Source: B25-G16 sp964549945 (lineage in GTDB: Bacteria > Desulfobacterota > DSM-4660 > Desulfatiglandales > B25-G16). Taken from it: 64,000 bases of DNA. How positions within the stretch are numbered: position 1 is the first letter of the stretch; each line of letters opens with the position of its first letter. Positions 46,967-55,887 of this stretch are shown here, one piece after another. The notes below the pieces were generated by a model. That model did not search any database and was not told the origin of the DNA. It saw only the letters and a list, made by a program, of their open reading frames with translations. Made by a program: the position numbers and the translations under genes. The stretch is from contig CAZJXD010000010.1 in assembly GCA_964549945.1 (NCBI GenBank), positions 1 to 64,000 on the forward strand. The letters run 5' to 3'.

Positions 46967-48523
46967 ATGGGGCTGAAAATCCTCGAGGAGATTCGCCTTA
47001 AATCCCCAAAGAAGAAAGGGATCGAGGTTGAAAAGAAGGCATTTGTGGTGGGGGTGTTGGGGGACTTTAGCGGCAGCTCAACTACATCCCTGGCAAAGGG
47101 GAAGCAGAAATTCAATGAGATTAACCGGGACAACTTCGATAAAGTGATGGCGGCCATGAAACCCTGTTGTGCTGTTGAGGTGAATAATTTCATCCAAAAA
47201 GATGGTCCCCCATTTCAACTGTCACTCGCCTTTCAGGCGTTACATGAGTTTCACCCCGATAATCTCGTTCACAAGGTGCCCATATTAAGGAAGCTTTTTG
47301 AGGCGCGCAACTCGGTAGGTGACCCCGGTGGTGTAGAGAAGATACTCAAGGAAGTCGGTGTTTCAATCGCTGCCGAGGAACCATCTCCTGCTGCGGCCCA
47401 GGCGCCTGAGCCGGGCACGCCCGAAGAGACCTCCCGTAAAACTCTAAAGCCCGGGCTCTCGCCATCGGAGTTATTGGATGCCATTATTGAGCAGAGCCCG
47501 CCTGATACCGAAAAAAAGGTCCTGTGGCGCCTCTCCACTGACCTGGCGAAATTCGTACGAGATATCGTTGCACCGGTAGCAGACAAAACAGACTATGCCG
47601 CACAGGACCGAGCGAGAGTGGAGATCGATGAGATCATCGGGGTGCAAGTTCGGGCCATCCTCCACCATCCCTCATTCCAGAAACTGGAAGCAGCCTGGAG
47701 GTCCCTCTTTCGCCTGGTCGCGGAGACAGAAACCGGCCCGGATCTGAAGATAAAGTTTCTTGATCTCTCAAAGGAAAAACTCCTGAAGCACTTATCTGAA
47801 CAAGAGAAAGTTGAAAGAACCCTCCCTTACCAATTAATCTACGAGAACGAGTGCGCTACCCCAGGGGGTGAGCCATTCGGTCTTTTAGTTGGGAACTATC
47901 GTTTCGGCCCTGGTCCTGGCGACATGCTGCTTCTGGAATATATTGCCGGGATTGCTTTCATTGCCGAAGTCCCCTTTATAACCGCTGCGAGTCCCTCCCT
48001 TCTCGGCCTGGAGGACTTCAGCCTTCTCGTTGATCTGGATAATCTGGATCATGTACAGGAAGAGGAAAGATTTTCGGCATGGCGGGATTTCCGCAAGAGC
48101 GACTTTGCAGATCGAGTAGGAATGTGCCTGCCGGGAATTCTCCTGCGCCTTCCCTACGGGCCTGATACCGATCCCATACACACCTTTGCCTTTGACGAAG
48201 CGGTGGAAGGCAAAGATCACGGGGATTACCTCTGGGGCAATCCGGCCATGGTATTGGCTCGTGTGGTAACCAAATCCTTTGCCAGCGATGGGTGGCAGAT
48301 GGAACCTCACCGCTATGCCACCCTATCGGGCCTTCCTGTCCATGTGTATGAGGAGGATGGGGAAAAGCTGATAAAACCCTGTGCGGAGACTCTGATGAGG
48401 GAAACCACGGTGGCGCAGCTCGTGGAGGCCGGGTTTATTCCATTCGTCACCATCAAGAATACCGATCAGGTGAAAATCTGGACCCTGCAATCCCTGACCC
48501 GAAAGAAGCTGTTTGCCGGTTGA
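46967..48523 (+). CDS. Fused TssB-TssC type VI secretion sheath-like protein
   Basis: A protein of about 518 residues. The first ~120 residues follow the small sheath protein TssB (VGVLGDFSGSS, INRDNFDKVMAAMKP, FHPDNLVHKVPILRKLFEAR). The rest follows the large sheath protein TssC (ILHHPSFQKLEAAWRSLFRLV, YENECATPGGEPFGLLVGNYRFGPGP, LLRLPYGPDTDP, YLWGNPAMVLA). Separate TssB and TssC together are some 650 residues, so the TssC part is short, and its usual C-terminal region is missing after FIPFVTIKNTDQVK. No other secretion-system gene (tube, baseplate, ClpV) is in the window. ATG 46967 follows AAGGGGA. It may be an orphan contractile sheath or a domesticated relic. Confidence 0.8.
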   Translation: MGLKILEEIRLKSPKKKGIEVEKKAFVVGVLGDFSGSSTTSLAKGKQKFNEINRDNFDKVMAAMKPCCAVEVNNFIQKDGPPFQLSLAFQALHEFHPDNLVHKVPILRKLFEARNSVGDPGGVEKILKEVGVSIAAEEPSPAAAQAPEPGTPEETSRKTLKPGLSPSELLDAIIEQSPPDTEKKVLWRLSTDLAKFVRDIVAPVADKTDYAAQDRARVEIDEIIGVQVRAILHHPSFQKLEAAWRSLFRLVAETETGPDLKIKFLDLSKEKLLKHLSEQEKVERTLPYQLIYENECATPGGEPFGLLVGNYRFGPGPGDMLLLEYIAGIAFIAEVPFITAASPSLLGLEDFSLLVDLDNLDHVQEEERFSAWRDFRKSDFADRVGMCLPGILLRLPYGPDTDPIHTFAFDEAVEGKDHGDYLWGNPAMVLARVVTKSFASDGWQMEPHRYATLSGLPVHVYEEDGEKLIKPCAETLMRETTVAQLVEAGFIPFVTIKNTDQVKIWTLQSLTRKKLFAG

Positions 48524-48645
48524 ACACGAAGCCCCTGGAATGTATCCCCTATCTAATCTCGCGAACCGTGGCGTGGCATAATACTCTCATTTGGATGGTT
48601 GGACGTCATGCAATTTCTGCCTGAACCCTATTTATTTCACTATTG

Positions 48646-49029
48646 TCATTGCGATCCCAAGAAACCGCCTATAATTGCCAAAATCGGTTTCAACTTTTTT
48701 TGAATCGGATCTGCATCCACTCCAAAATTCTCCAATGCTGTCGCACCCAGCAAGAAAAGAGAACCTTTTGGCGCAAAAATCACCGGACAGGGAATACTGT
48801 CTTCTAGACCTTCGATTTGAAAGTCACAGAAACCAAGCAGTCTTGTTTCTTGCCGGCCTTCTGCAAGTATCAGGTTCCTTTTCACTGACGGCTCTATCCC
48901 TATTCTTTCAAGATAATCTTCAGGAACGAAAGAGTAGAGCGCTCCGGTATCTATCCAGAACTCTTCTTCAAAGAATTGTTCCGGGTTCTTGCTGTGGGAG
49001 ACTTTTACTTTCTTCTTAAACATACCCAT
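48646..49029 (-). CDS. Retropepsin-like aspartic protease domain protein
   Basis: A 127-residue protein with the retropepsin active-site triad in FWIDTGALYSFVP (about 27-39) and the flap and second half (LLGATALENFGVDAD) of a single-domain clan AA fold. Such proteins work as dimers; the substrate is unknown. The start ATG follows GGGGAG. It stands between the TssB-TssC fusion and the duplicated nitroreductase fragment, on the opposite strand. Confidence 0.78.
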   Translation of the reverse strand: MGMFKKKVKVSHSKNPEQFFEEEFWIDTGALYSFVPEDYLERIGIEPSVKRNLILAEGRQETRLLGFCDFQIEGLEDSIPCPVIFAPKGSLFLLGATALENFGVDADPIQKKLKPILAIIGGFLGSQ

Positions 49030-49190
49030 CTTATTTTCTCCCCTGCAATTCGATAATACATTTCTTATCGCTCGAGAATCTATTCTAGGGAGACCCTAAA
49101 AGATAATCAAGATATATCAATCTTTGTCAACTAGTAGAGGGAGATGGCCGAAATAGATGGGAGTCTGCTAATGTTATTAGGGCCGTTCCT

Positions 49191-49580
49191 TTGGGCCGGA
49201 AAATGCTCGGAACCTTAGAGGACTTCGTCATGCCGGGCATGCGCTGGTACATCCGGTGGTACAGGGAAAACAGAAGTGACGGGATCCTGAGAGACTGCCC
49301 GGCCCTCATGCTCTTTCACAGCCCTGTCCGGGAGCCCATGGGCGAGGCGAACTGTGTCATTGCGGCCTTTCATGCCATTCTCATGGCGGAGGTCCTGGGT
49401 ATCGGAACCTGCTTCAACGACCTGATTCCACCGGCGTGCAATCGAGTTCCTGAGATCAGGAGACTATTGGACCTGCCGGAGGAGCGTGAAGTCTACGCCA
49501 GTCTCACCCTCGGCTATCCGAAATACCAATTTAAGCGGATCATCCCCAGGAGACTGGCCGAGGTTCGCTATCTGAGCTAA
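49191..49580 (+). pseudogene. Duplicated 3' fragment of the ferredoxin-nitroreductase gene
   Basis: The sequence from TGGGCC at about 49192 to the stop at 49580 matches 43079-43466, with only about three base differences seen (A to G near the start, and two T to C in the last codons). Only the C-terminal 128 residues of the nitroreductase domain are present, without the ferredoxin part or a binding site. Flanking sequence differs on both sides. It is a recent segmental copy. Confidence 0.85.
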
Positions 49581-49754
49581 TGGGGAATTACCATGATCCT
49601 CGACATAAATTTAAAATATTGATTAATCATTCTATATTTAATATATTTATAAAATAAGGTAATCTTGTAACATTGGATTCCATAATGTTATTTTTGAGCC
49701 TTCAATTGAAAGATGGCAATTCTAACGATTTGCTCACTTTTATGGAGGATATGA

Positions 49755-50561
49755 ATGAATCCAAAAGATGACATCAGAAACATTGCTGATGCTAGTAAGC
49801 CTAATGCAGGTCGTATTTATGATTATTTACTTGGTGGAAATCACAATTTCGAAATCGACCGTCAGGTAGCCAAGCAGATACTTCAAGTTGCCCCTTATAT
49901 GTCTGAATTCTTCCGATTAATTCGGTGGTTCCTTGGAGAAGCAACCAGAAGATTACTAAATGAAGGTTTCGATAAGTTTTTAGATTTTGCATCGGGATTG
50001 CCCACAATGGATCATATCCATCAGATATCCCCCGGTGGAACAAAGGTTATCTATTCAGATATTGATCCCGTGACCGTGGCCTATGCACATGATATTATTG
50101 GTGAGAATCCCAATGTACACTTCGTCCAGTGCGATGCTGGAAAACCAGAAGAACTTCTAAACTCTGGAGTTGTTGAAGAGCTCTTTGGAAAGGACCGAAA
50201 AATGGCAATCGGATTAAATGGGATTGCCTGGTTTTTAACGGATGATGAATTTTCTCACAGTTTAAAGGTCCTTTACGAATGGGCAGATAAAGGTTCAAAG
50301 TTATTTTTATGTGATGCTGATGCCACTGTATCTACCGCAACTGAGGATGGTCAAAGAGCGATAGAGATTTATAAACAAATGGGACAACCATTATATCTAC
50401 GCCCTCTTGAAAAGACAAGGGAATTGATAGAGCCTTGGGCTATTGAAGAGCCTGGATTCATGCTTTTGGAAGAATGGATTGGCATGGAAAAAACGGTTGC
50501 TGATAAGGCGAAGAAGACATGGGGATCTGGCGCCCTTAATGGTGTGCTCCTAAAGAAATGA
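49755..50561 (+). CDS. SAM-dependent methyltransferase of the DUF574 (Methyltransf_19) type
   Basis: A 268-residue protein with the family opening PNAGRIYDYLLGGNHNFEID and the SAM site FLDFASGLPTMDHIHQI (about 77-95), then VIYSDIDPVTVAYA. The family is best known from Actinobacteria, so its presence here suggests transfer. The coding sequence is clearly richer in A+T than the core genes. Substrate unknown. It precedes a hybrid histidine kinase by 17 bases on the same strand. Confidence 0.82.
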   Translation: MNPKDDIRNIADASKPNAGRIYDYLLGGNHNFEIDRQVAKQILQVAPYMSEFFRLIRWFLGEATRRLLNEGFDKFLDFASGLPTMDHIHQISPGGTKVIYSDIDPVTVAYAHDIIGENPNVHFVQCDAGKPEELLNSGVVEELFGKDRKMAIGLNGIAWFLTDDEFSHSLKVLYEWADKGSKLFLCDADATVSTATEDGQRAIEIYKQMGQPLYLRPLEKTRELIEPWAIEEPGFMLLEEWIGMEKTVADKAKKTWGSGALNGVLLKK

Positions 50562-50578
50562 TTCCATAAATATATCCT

Positions 50579-52606
50579 ATGCCTAATCAATTCAAGCTTT
50601 CAAATAGGGAGAAAATTCAAACTAAAAAAGGTATCGATCTTCTAAATAAAAGTAAGTCTGGATTAATTGAAAAAATCAACCAAACCCTCCTGTCTTTAGC
50701 CTATGAAAATCGGTTTACCCTCCACCCAAGACGACTGAAGGAATTAGGCGCAGAGGAAATAGAGGGCTATAGAAAATTCCTTCAATCTTTGAATACCGAA
50801 GCAGTAATCAAACATGGTAAAGAACGGGCTCACGAAGGGCTAGGCGAACTACCTCTCCTCTCACTTTGCAATATACTGCGGCAGTTTTGCTTTGATTGTA
50901 TAAAGGTTCAGGATGAAGAACTCTTAAAAACAGCCACCAAAACAGCGGATATATACATAGTTCACTATCTTCTGGGATATATGAATTCTCGAATAGATCA
51001 AACTTTATCAGAGCAGGAGGAGCTCAGGAAGGCCCTGTCTAAAGCGCTGGATAGCCAGAGACGAGAGCTCTTTATCAAAAACCATGCAATACATACCTAT
51101 ATCAACGGAATAATGCTTACTGATCTGGAAGGCGTTGTCACCTATATAAACCCTGCCTTTCTTAAAATGTGGCAGTATGATAACGCTGATGAGGTATTAA
51201 ACCTGCACAGCATTCAGTTTCTTGGTGCCGAAGATTTTAACTTTATCATGAACGCCCTGAGGACCACAGGAGGCTGGCAAAATGAGTTCGTGGCGTCTCG
51301 CAACAAAGATAGCTCCTCCTTTGATCTTGCTATATCATCATCCTTAATTCGGGATGACACAAATCAACCTATTGGAATAATGACCTCCTTTGTTGATATT
51401 ACAGAGAAAAAACGCCTCGAATCCCAGTTCAGGCAGTCACAAAAGATGGAGGCACTAGGACAACTGGCCGGAGGTATAGTCCATGACTTCAACAATCTTT
51501 TACAGATAATTAGCGGATATACGTCTCTCGAGTTAATGCAGGCTTCAAGGGATAGCCACCGTTATAACAATCTCATGCAAATACAAATAGCTACAGAACG
51601 AGGAAAGGGTCTCACTAAACAACTTCGCTTCTTCACCCGGCAGGAGACCGGCAAAGCCGTAACATTGTCCTTGAACGATGTCGTCAAGGAGACCCATAAT
51701 TTACTCAAGCACACCTTTCAGCCCGATATCATAATAAACCTCAAACTCGATCCAAATCTAAGACCTATCAAGGCCGATCCATCTCAGATGAGCCAGTTGT
51801 TGATGAATCTCTGTGTCAATGCGCGCGATGCGATGATAAATGGGAAAGACAATAGAAAGAGAGGGTCAGAAAGAAAAACTTCCCAGAATATACTTAGTCT
51901 TGAAACTTACAACCTCGATTTAGACCAGCATAGAGCTTCACGATATCTAAATGCGAAGCCAGGGAGGTATGTCTGTGTAAAAGTAAGCGACACAGGTGTG
52001 GGCATGCGCCCTGAGCTTATTGAAAGATTGTTCGAACCCTTCTTCACCACAAAAAGTGAGAAGACTGGCATTGGATTGGGCCTTAGTGTTGTCTACGGGA
52101 TTGTGCGGAATCATAACGGTTTTTTTGACGTGCGAAGCAAAATGGGAGAGGGGAGTAACTTTGAGATATATCTTCCAGTATTGGAAAGAGCGGTGAAAGA
52201 CTCGGCTTCGAAGGAGGGAAAACTTGGCCTAATTCGCGGCAGAGGGACTGTTCTCGTGGTAGAGGATGAGGAGCAGGTTCGTAACCTTGTGGGAGAAACA
52301 CTCAAACAGTGCGGATACAATGCATTATATGCAGAGGACGGTGTTGAAGCTCTATCCATATATAATAGAAGAAAGGACGAGATAGATCTTATTGTACTAG
52401 ATGTGATAATGCCGAAGATGGGAGGCCGGGAATGCTTCAATCGATTGAAGGAAATCAATCCTTCTGTCAAGGTTTTAATTATGACTGGGTATACAGCAAA
52501 CGGTACTGTTCAAGATTTCCTTAAAGAGGGCGCAAATGATGTGATTATTAAGCCTTTTAACATCGATACGTTTACGAAATTTGTAAAAAAGATCCTCAGT
52601 ATCTAA
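50579..52606 (+). CDS. PAS-domain hybrid histidine kinase with C-terminal receiver
   Basis: A cytoplasmic sensor of 675 residues with no membrane segment. The N-terminal ~150 residues are helical and resemble RsbR-type N-terminal domains. A PAS domain (about 170-280, IMLTDLEGVVTYINPAFLKMW) is followed by the phospho-acceptor region MEALGQLAGGIVHDFNNLLQ (about 297-316) with its His. The ATPase domain has N and G boxes (LMNLCVNARDAM, DTGVGM, GIGLGLSVVYGI). A receiver domain follows (VLVVEDEEQ, VLDVIMPKMGG with the phospho-Asp, MTGYTA, KPF). It is co-oriented with the methyltransferase gene. The signal is unknown. Confidence 0.9.
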   Translation: MPNQFKLSNREKIQTKKGIDLLNKSKSGLIEKINQTLLSLAYENRFTLHPRRLKELGAEEIEGYRKFLQSLNTEAVIKHGKERAHEGLGELPLLSLCNILRQFCFDCIKVQDEELLKTATKTADIYIVHYLLGYMNSRIDQTLSEQEELRKALSKALDSQRRELFIKNHAIHTYINGIMLTDLEGVVTYINPAFLKMWQYDNADEVLNLHSIQFLGAEDFNFIMNALRTTGGWQNEFVASRNKDSSSFDLAISSSLIRDDTNQPIGIMTSFVDITEKKRLESQFRQSQKMEALGQLAGGIVHDFNNLLQIISGYTSLELMQASRDSHRYNNLMQIQIATERGKGLTKQLRFFTRQETGKAVTLSLNDVVKETHNLLKHTFQPDIIINLKLDPNLRPIKADPSQMSQLLMNLCVNARDAMINGKDNRKRGSERKTSQNILSLETYNLDLDQHRASRYLNAKPGRYVCVKVSDTGVGMRPELIERLFEPFFTTKSEKTGIGLGLSVVYGIVRNHNGFFDVRSKMGEGSNFEIYLPVLERAVKDSASKEGKLGLIRGRGTVLVVEDEEQVRNLVGETLKQCGYNALYAEDGVEALSIYNRRKDEIDLIVLDVIMPKMGGRECFNRLKEINPSVKVLIMTGYTANGTVQDFLKEGANDVIIKPFNIDTFTKFVKKILSI

Positions 52607-52701
52607 AACTATTAGAACAAAATTACACACCTCACCGATCCCTCGCTGCCTCCCTAAATCAAGGCATGAACATTCTCTCTCTTTGCCCAATAAGATTTGG
52701 T

Positions 52702-52770
52702 TGCCTTGCGCCCTTTGCCTTAGGCCGTTCCTGATTCATTATCCGTGACGCAGATAAAGCCCTTCATTCA
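52702..52770. repeat. Direct repeat, left copy (flanks vapBC)
   Basis: TTAGGCCGTTCCTGATTC and the following TCCGTGACGCAGATAAAGCCC recur at 53792-53865 with few changes. The two copies are about 1.1 kb apart and bracket the vapBC pair. Confidence 0.65.
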
Positions 52771-52914
52771 CTGCCACAAGGAACGTCAAGCAATCTACTG
52801 GACGAACATGCCCTTTTACAACGTCCCCTCCCCGTAACAATACTTATTTACTTATTCCTGGCACCGTTTATTTAGTCATGCAACCTAGTCAAAGACGTCT
52901 AGGACTTTATCATA

Positions 52915-53328
52915 TCAAGCGCCACTCTTAGCTATGTGGAGCACGATGGGCACATGTTCGGAAAATAATGTAAAGTCCATGTCTGTGGTATAAATGTGGG
53001 ATTTGATTCGCACAGCCACCGCGCAGATGAGGAAATCAGTGTTTGATCCCTGAATCCCTTTTGAACGGCAGAGGTTGAAGAATCTGGCGGCCGTGACATA
53101 GTCCTCTGTGAGAATGGGAACATCTGGAAAGCTCGAAAGGTAGTGTTGAAGCCTCCTGAATTGAGATTCACTGCGGATACCGGAGAGTATTTCTTGGCGT
53201 ATCGGGCCAATCATTTGCACACGGTGATCTTGAATCAAGTTGCGAAGTTCCTCTGTTTCTGCAGAAGCGCTCCCCGTACCTCTCCGGAGAGCCATGGACC
53301 ATATGCTCGTATCCACGAGCACTTTCAT
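52915..53328 (-). CDS. vapC: PIN-domain ribonuclease toxin (VapC family)
   Basis: A 137-residue PIN-domain protein. Acidic metal-binding residues are visible in VLVDTSIWSMAL (Asp about 5), PIRQEILSGI (Glu about 46) and SNTDFLICAVA (Asp about 98), followed by a last Asp in TDMDF. VapC toxins cleave tRNA or rRNA when free of antitoxin. The ATG overlaps the stop of the upstream antitoxin gene by four bases. Confidence 0.9.
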   Translation of the reverse strand: MKVLVDTSIWSMALRRGTGSASAETEELRNLIQDHRVQMIGPIRQEILSGIRSESQFRRLQHYLSSFPDVPILTEDYVTAARFFNLCRSKGIQGSNTDFLICAVAVRIKSHIYTTDMDFTLFSEHVPIVLHIAKSGA

Positions 53329-53525
53329 GGCTGTGCTCTCTGTTTCTTGTAATCATACTCGGGATCGTAGTCCACTTTCCCAAACATCGAGAGGACCTTC
53401 TCCTGTTCCAGATGAGCTATGTACTCGATCAGGGCCTGCGTAACAGCTGCCTTCTTCGTCTTGTGCCCTCCGAGTTTTACGGCCTGTACGATGAGTTGGT
53501 CATCAACCTGTAGATTTGTTGCCAT
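53325..53525 (-). CDS. vapB: VapB-type antitoxin
   Basis: A 66-residue protein of the DUF2191/VapB type. It has MATNLQVDDQLIVQAVKLGGHKTKKAAVTQALIEYI, a short DNA-binding N-terminal part, then a toxin-binding tail (MFGKVDYDPEYDYKK). ATG 53525 follows GGAGG; the frame continues upstream but without a better start. It partners the PIN toxin and is likely autoregulated through the palindrome just upstream. Confidence 0.88.
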   Translation of the reverse strand: MATNLQVDDQLIVQAVKLGGHKTKKAAVTQALIEYIAHLEQEKVLSMFGKVDYDPEYDYKKQRAQP

Positions 53526-53546
53526 AGTAACTACCTCCACGATTAG

Positions 53547-53577
53547 ATCACACATATTATCACACATGAGAATGTGT
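53547..53577. promoter_or_regulatory. Putative vapBC operator
   Basis: ACACAT-GAGA-ATGTGT (53562-53577) is a perfect 6-bp palindrome with a 4-nt centre. ATCACACAT is also directly repeated 12 bases apart (53547-53555 and 53559-53567). It starts about 20 bases upstream of the vapB start codon, where VapBC complexes usually bind. Confidence 0.55.
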
Positions 53578-53791
53578 AATAGCAAGCACTATTTTTTGAT
53601 ATGCGTCATACAGCCGCTCTCTCTGTATGGACTCTCTTTGTGGGAGAGGAGGGTTCTTCTGAAATGAGGTTGTGTGCTGTGCACAGGGAAGGGAAATTCA
53701 GAATTCAACTTTGCCCGATTAGATCTGATCGCCTTGAGCCTATAGCCTTTCTTCTACGAGCTATGAGCCATTAGCTATAAGCTTTGAGCTT

Positions 53792-53865
53792 CCTTACGCC
53801 TTAAGCCCTACGCTTTAGGCCATTCCTGATTCGCTCTCCGTGACGCCGACAAAGCCCATCATTTC
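53792..53865. repeat. Direct repeat, right copy (flanks vapBC)
   Basis: Partner of 52702-52770, sharing TTAGGCCATTCCTGATTC and TCCGTGACGCCGACAAAGCCC. It lies just left of the transposase element. The rest of the 53526-53911 gap has only the operator and low-complexity GAGCTATGAGC-like sequence. Confidence 0.65.
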
Positions 53866-53888
53866 GAGAAGTACTAGGGGACGTACTA

Positions 53889-54962
53889 GGGGACGTAGGT
53901 TCCAAAACAAATTATAAATATTTTGCTATTTCGGGCAACTCCTCAGTAACTGCCAAACGATTCACTGCAGATGTAGTTACACCAAGAAAACGCGCCACAT
54001 CGGCTCCAGAATACCCCATCCTTTTCACTGCTATCTGACAAAATAACTTTCTCGCCTTCACTACCCTCCTTTTTCTCGATCCTGAACGGAGCTCCTTTTC
54101 ATCAATGGCTTCCCCCACACAAACCTGTGTGGCCAAGGAGGGTACATCCGGTACCTTGGATGACAATCTGAGTGTCTCCTTGGCTTTCTGCTCAGCCTCT
54201 GAAATGATATCCCCAACAAATTCACTGCTCCCCAATATCCGCTCGTCCGAAAAAATCTTACTCCCGGTCCTCCTTAAGGAAAGCACCTGAGACCATCCGC
54301 CAAGACTGCGAATAAGCCCTCCCCCCACGAGCTCCAGCCGTCTCCCAGCCGCAATTCCCTCTCTCACAAAATCCTCATATTTTTCAATCGCCCTTTTTCG
54401 TTGCTTCCCAAAATACGCGAGCACGGTGTCGGTGTCTTGCCATCCCCGTTCAACGCTACCCATGAGAGCAGAGTGGCCACACCAAGGATATCCTTTTAGC
54501 TCCTTGAGGCTCTTTACCACACCAGCTCTCAAGGGGTTGAGGTGGATATAGCGGGTCAACTCTAACAGATAGGGATCGTCTTCACAGAGAATGGATTTGT
54601 ACCTGTTCTGAAAAAGATGGCCATAGCGCCTATGCCTTCGATTGTAGTTGACCACATACCCGGTCAAAAGCTTCCTCATGCTCTTAGATAATGGCTGCGT
54701 ACCTGTCCTTACCAGCAAATGAAAATGATTCCCCATCAGCGCCCAGGCATACACCTTTAGGGCATTATCTGAGGTGAGATCAGCTACTCGGGCAATGAAG
54801 TCCTGCCGGTCTTTCTTGTTGACAAATATTGTTATTCCATCAATGCCCCGTCCCATCACATGATGGAGGGCTCCAGGAGCATCAAGCCTTGATTGTCTTG
54901 CCATGAAAAAATCTTAATTGATTGTAATGTTATTGTCAATTTGTTTTAGAACCAACGTCCCC
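53889..54962 (-). mobile_element. Y1 (REP-type) transposase element with 25-bp terminal inverted repeats
   Basis: The left end GGGGACGTAGGTTC continues to 53913. The right end (54938-54962), read on the other strand, is GGGGACGTTGGTTC and continues likewise, with two mismatches in 25. The left repeat includes the stop codon of the transposase. GTACTAGGGGAC is tandemly repeated just outside the left end (53871-53894). Terminal inverted repeats are not the usual end type of IS200/IS605-like elements, which have subterminal hairpins. Confidence 0.75.
53912..54904 (-). CDS. REP-associated tyrosine (Y1/TnpA-like) transposase
   Basis: A 330-residue protein. The Y1 domain (about 1-150) has the HUH motif in MGNHFHLLVRT, the start RLDAPGALHHVMGRG, and the region YVVNYNRRHRRYGHLFQNRYKS with the candidate catalytic Tyr. 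The C-terminal half includes a helix-turn-helix-like end (YSGADVARFLGVTTSAVNRL) seen in longer family members. HUH transposases cut single-stranded DNA at hairpins. It is framed by the inverted repeats noted for the whole element. Confidence 0.87.
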   Translation of the reverse strand: MARQSRLDAPGALHHVMGRGIDGITIFVNKKDRQDFIARVADLTSDNALKVYAWALMGNHFHLLVRTGTQPLSKSMRKLLTGYVVNYNRRHRRYGHLFQNRYKSILCEDDPYLLELTRYIHLNPLRAGVVKSLKELKGYPWCGHSALMGSVERGWQDTDTVLAYFGKQRKRAIEKYEDFVREGIAAGRRLELVGGGLIRSLGGWSQVLSLRRTGSKIFSDERILGSSEFVGDIISEAEQKAKETLRLSSKVPDVPSLATQVCVGEAIDEKELRSGSRKRRVVKARKLFCQIAVKRMGYSGADVARFLGVTTSAVNRLAVTEELPEIAKYL

Positions 54963-55329
54963 CTCTTCGACAGGATCTTTTGTGCAATACTCTCCACCCT
55001 TTCTTAAGCAGTCCGACACAGTTTGATTATAATCGTCGCGATTTTTCTAATGTCCTTACTGGCTTAAATTCACCCCAGCCCTAAACAATGGTGCAAGAAA
55101 CTTCGAACCCTATATGCGAGTTTTAACAAACTTAGCAGATTCTGTCTTAGTTGAACTGTCAAAGAGGTACACAGTCACTCGCACTCTTTAGCAGTCAGAG
55201 GAAATAATGGAAGTTCTTTCAAAAAGAACGACGGCTAAAAGAAAACCCTCAACCGCCTTCTTCGATCCCCTCTGATGATTTCAAATACAGCCTTCATTGA
55301 TTGAGGCTACGTTAATTACGGAAGCCAAA
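54963..55329. other. Intergenic region, nothing recognised
   Basis: About 370 bp between the transposase element and the toxin-immunity locus. I see no supported gene, RNA or repeat. Confidence 0.5.
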
Positions 55330-55887
55330 CTACTCTCGTAGCCTTTCCAACTCAATAATCAAGTCCTTGAGCTCAGAGATTTTTTCGTCATTCTGTCTCC
55401 CTGCTCTTTCTAAATTCTTAGCCCAATTCTGAAGAAAAACTATGGCTGCATCAATCGAGATCCTTGGATATGGAACATATTCCCTTATTTTCCATGTCTT
55501 ATCAGTGTTTATTAGTTTAAAATCTACAACATCTAAATAGCTTTTCCGATCCAATTCAATTCCGCAAAGATTACCAACAATATCATATTGAACAGTTACC
55601 GTTGCGGTTTCATTCGTAGAGCTGACATTGATAATCTTGTAATCTGAAATGATTTTGAAACAATCCCACCCAGGTTCATCTTGATCTTTCTCCCATGCCA
55701 TGAGGTTACGGATTTTGGCATAGTAGCCACTCAAAATTCTGTAACCGTCAGCATCAAATTGACAATAGGCCTCCACTACATCAGAAGCAATATTCATTGA
55801 TAAGGAACAGACAGGTGTAAGTAATGCCATGAAAGCAAAACATGTTATGAAGAACCACAATCCCAGGAATTTACGGACAGGGATCAT
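55330..55887 (-). CDS. Secreted candidate immunity protein for the displaced NlpC/P60 tip
   Basis: About 185 residues, starting MIPVRKFLGLWFFITCFAFMALLTP, a signal peptide, so the product is periplasmic or lipid-free secreted. Two adjacent ATGs (55890, 55887) follow GGAGG. The start codons lie inside the last codons of the NlpC/P60 tip gene, so the two were translationally coupled. I do not recognise the family. Position, coupling and export match an immunity protein for a wall-cutting toxin; this is inference. Confidence 0.6.
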   Translation of the reverse strand: MIPVRKFLGLWFFITCFAFMALLTPVCSLSMNIASDVVEAYCQFDADGYRILSGYYAKIRNLMAWEKDQDEPGWDCFKIISDYKIINVSSTNETATVTVQYDIVGNLCGIELDRKSYLDVVDFKLINTDKTWKIREYVPYPRISIDAAIVFLQNWAKNLERAGRQNDEKISELKDLIIELERLRE

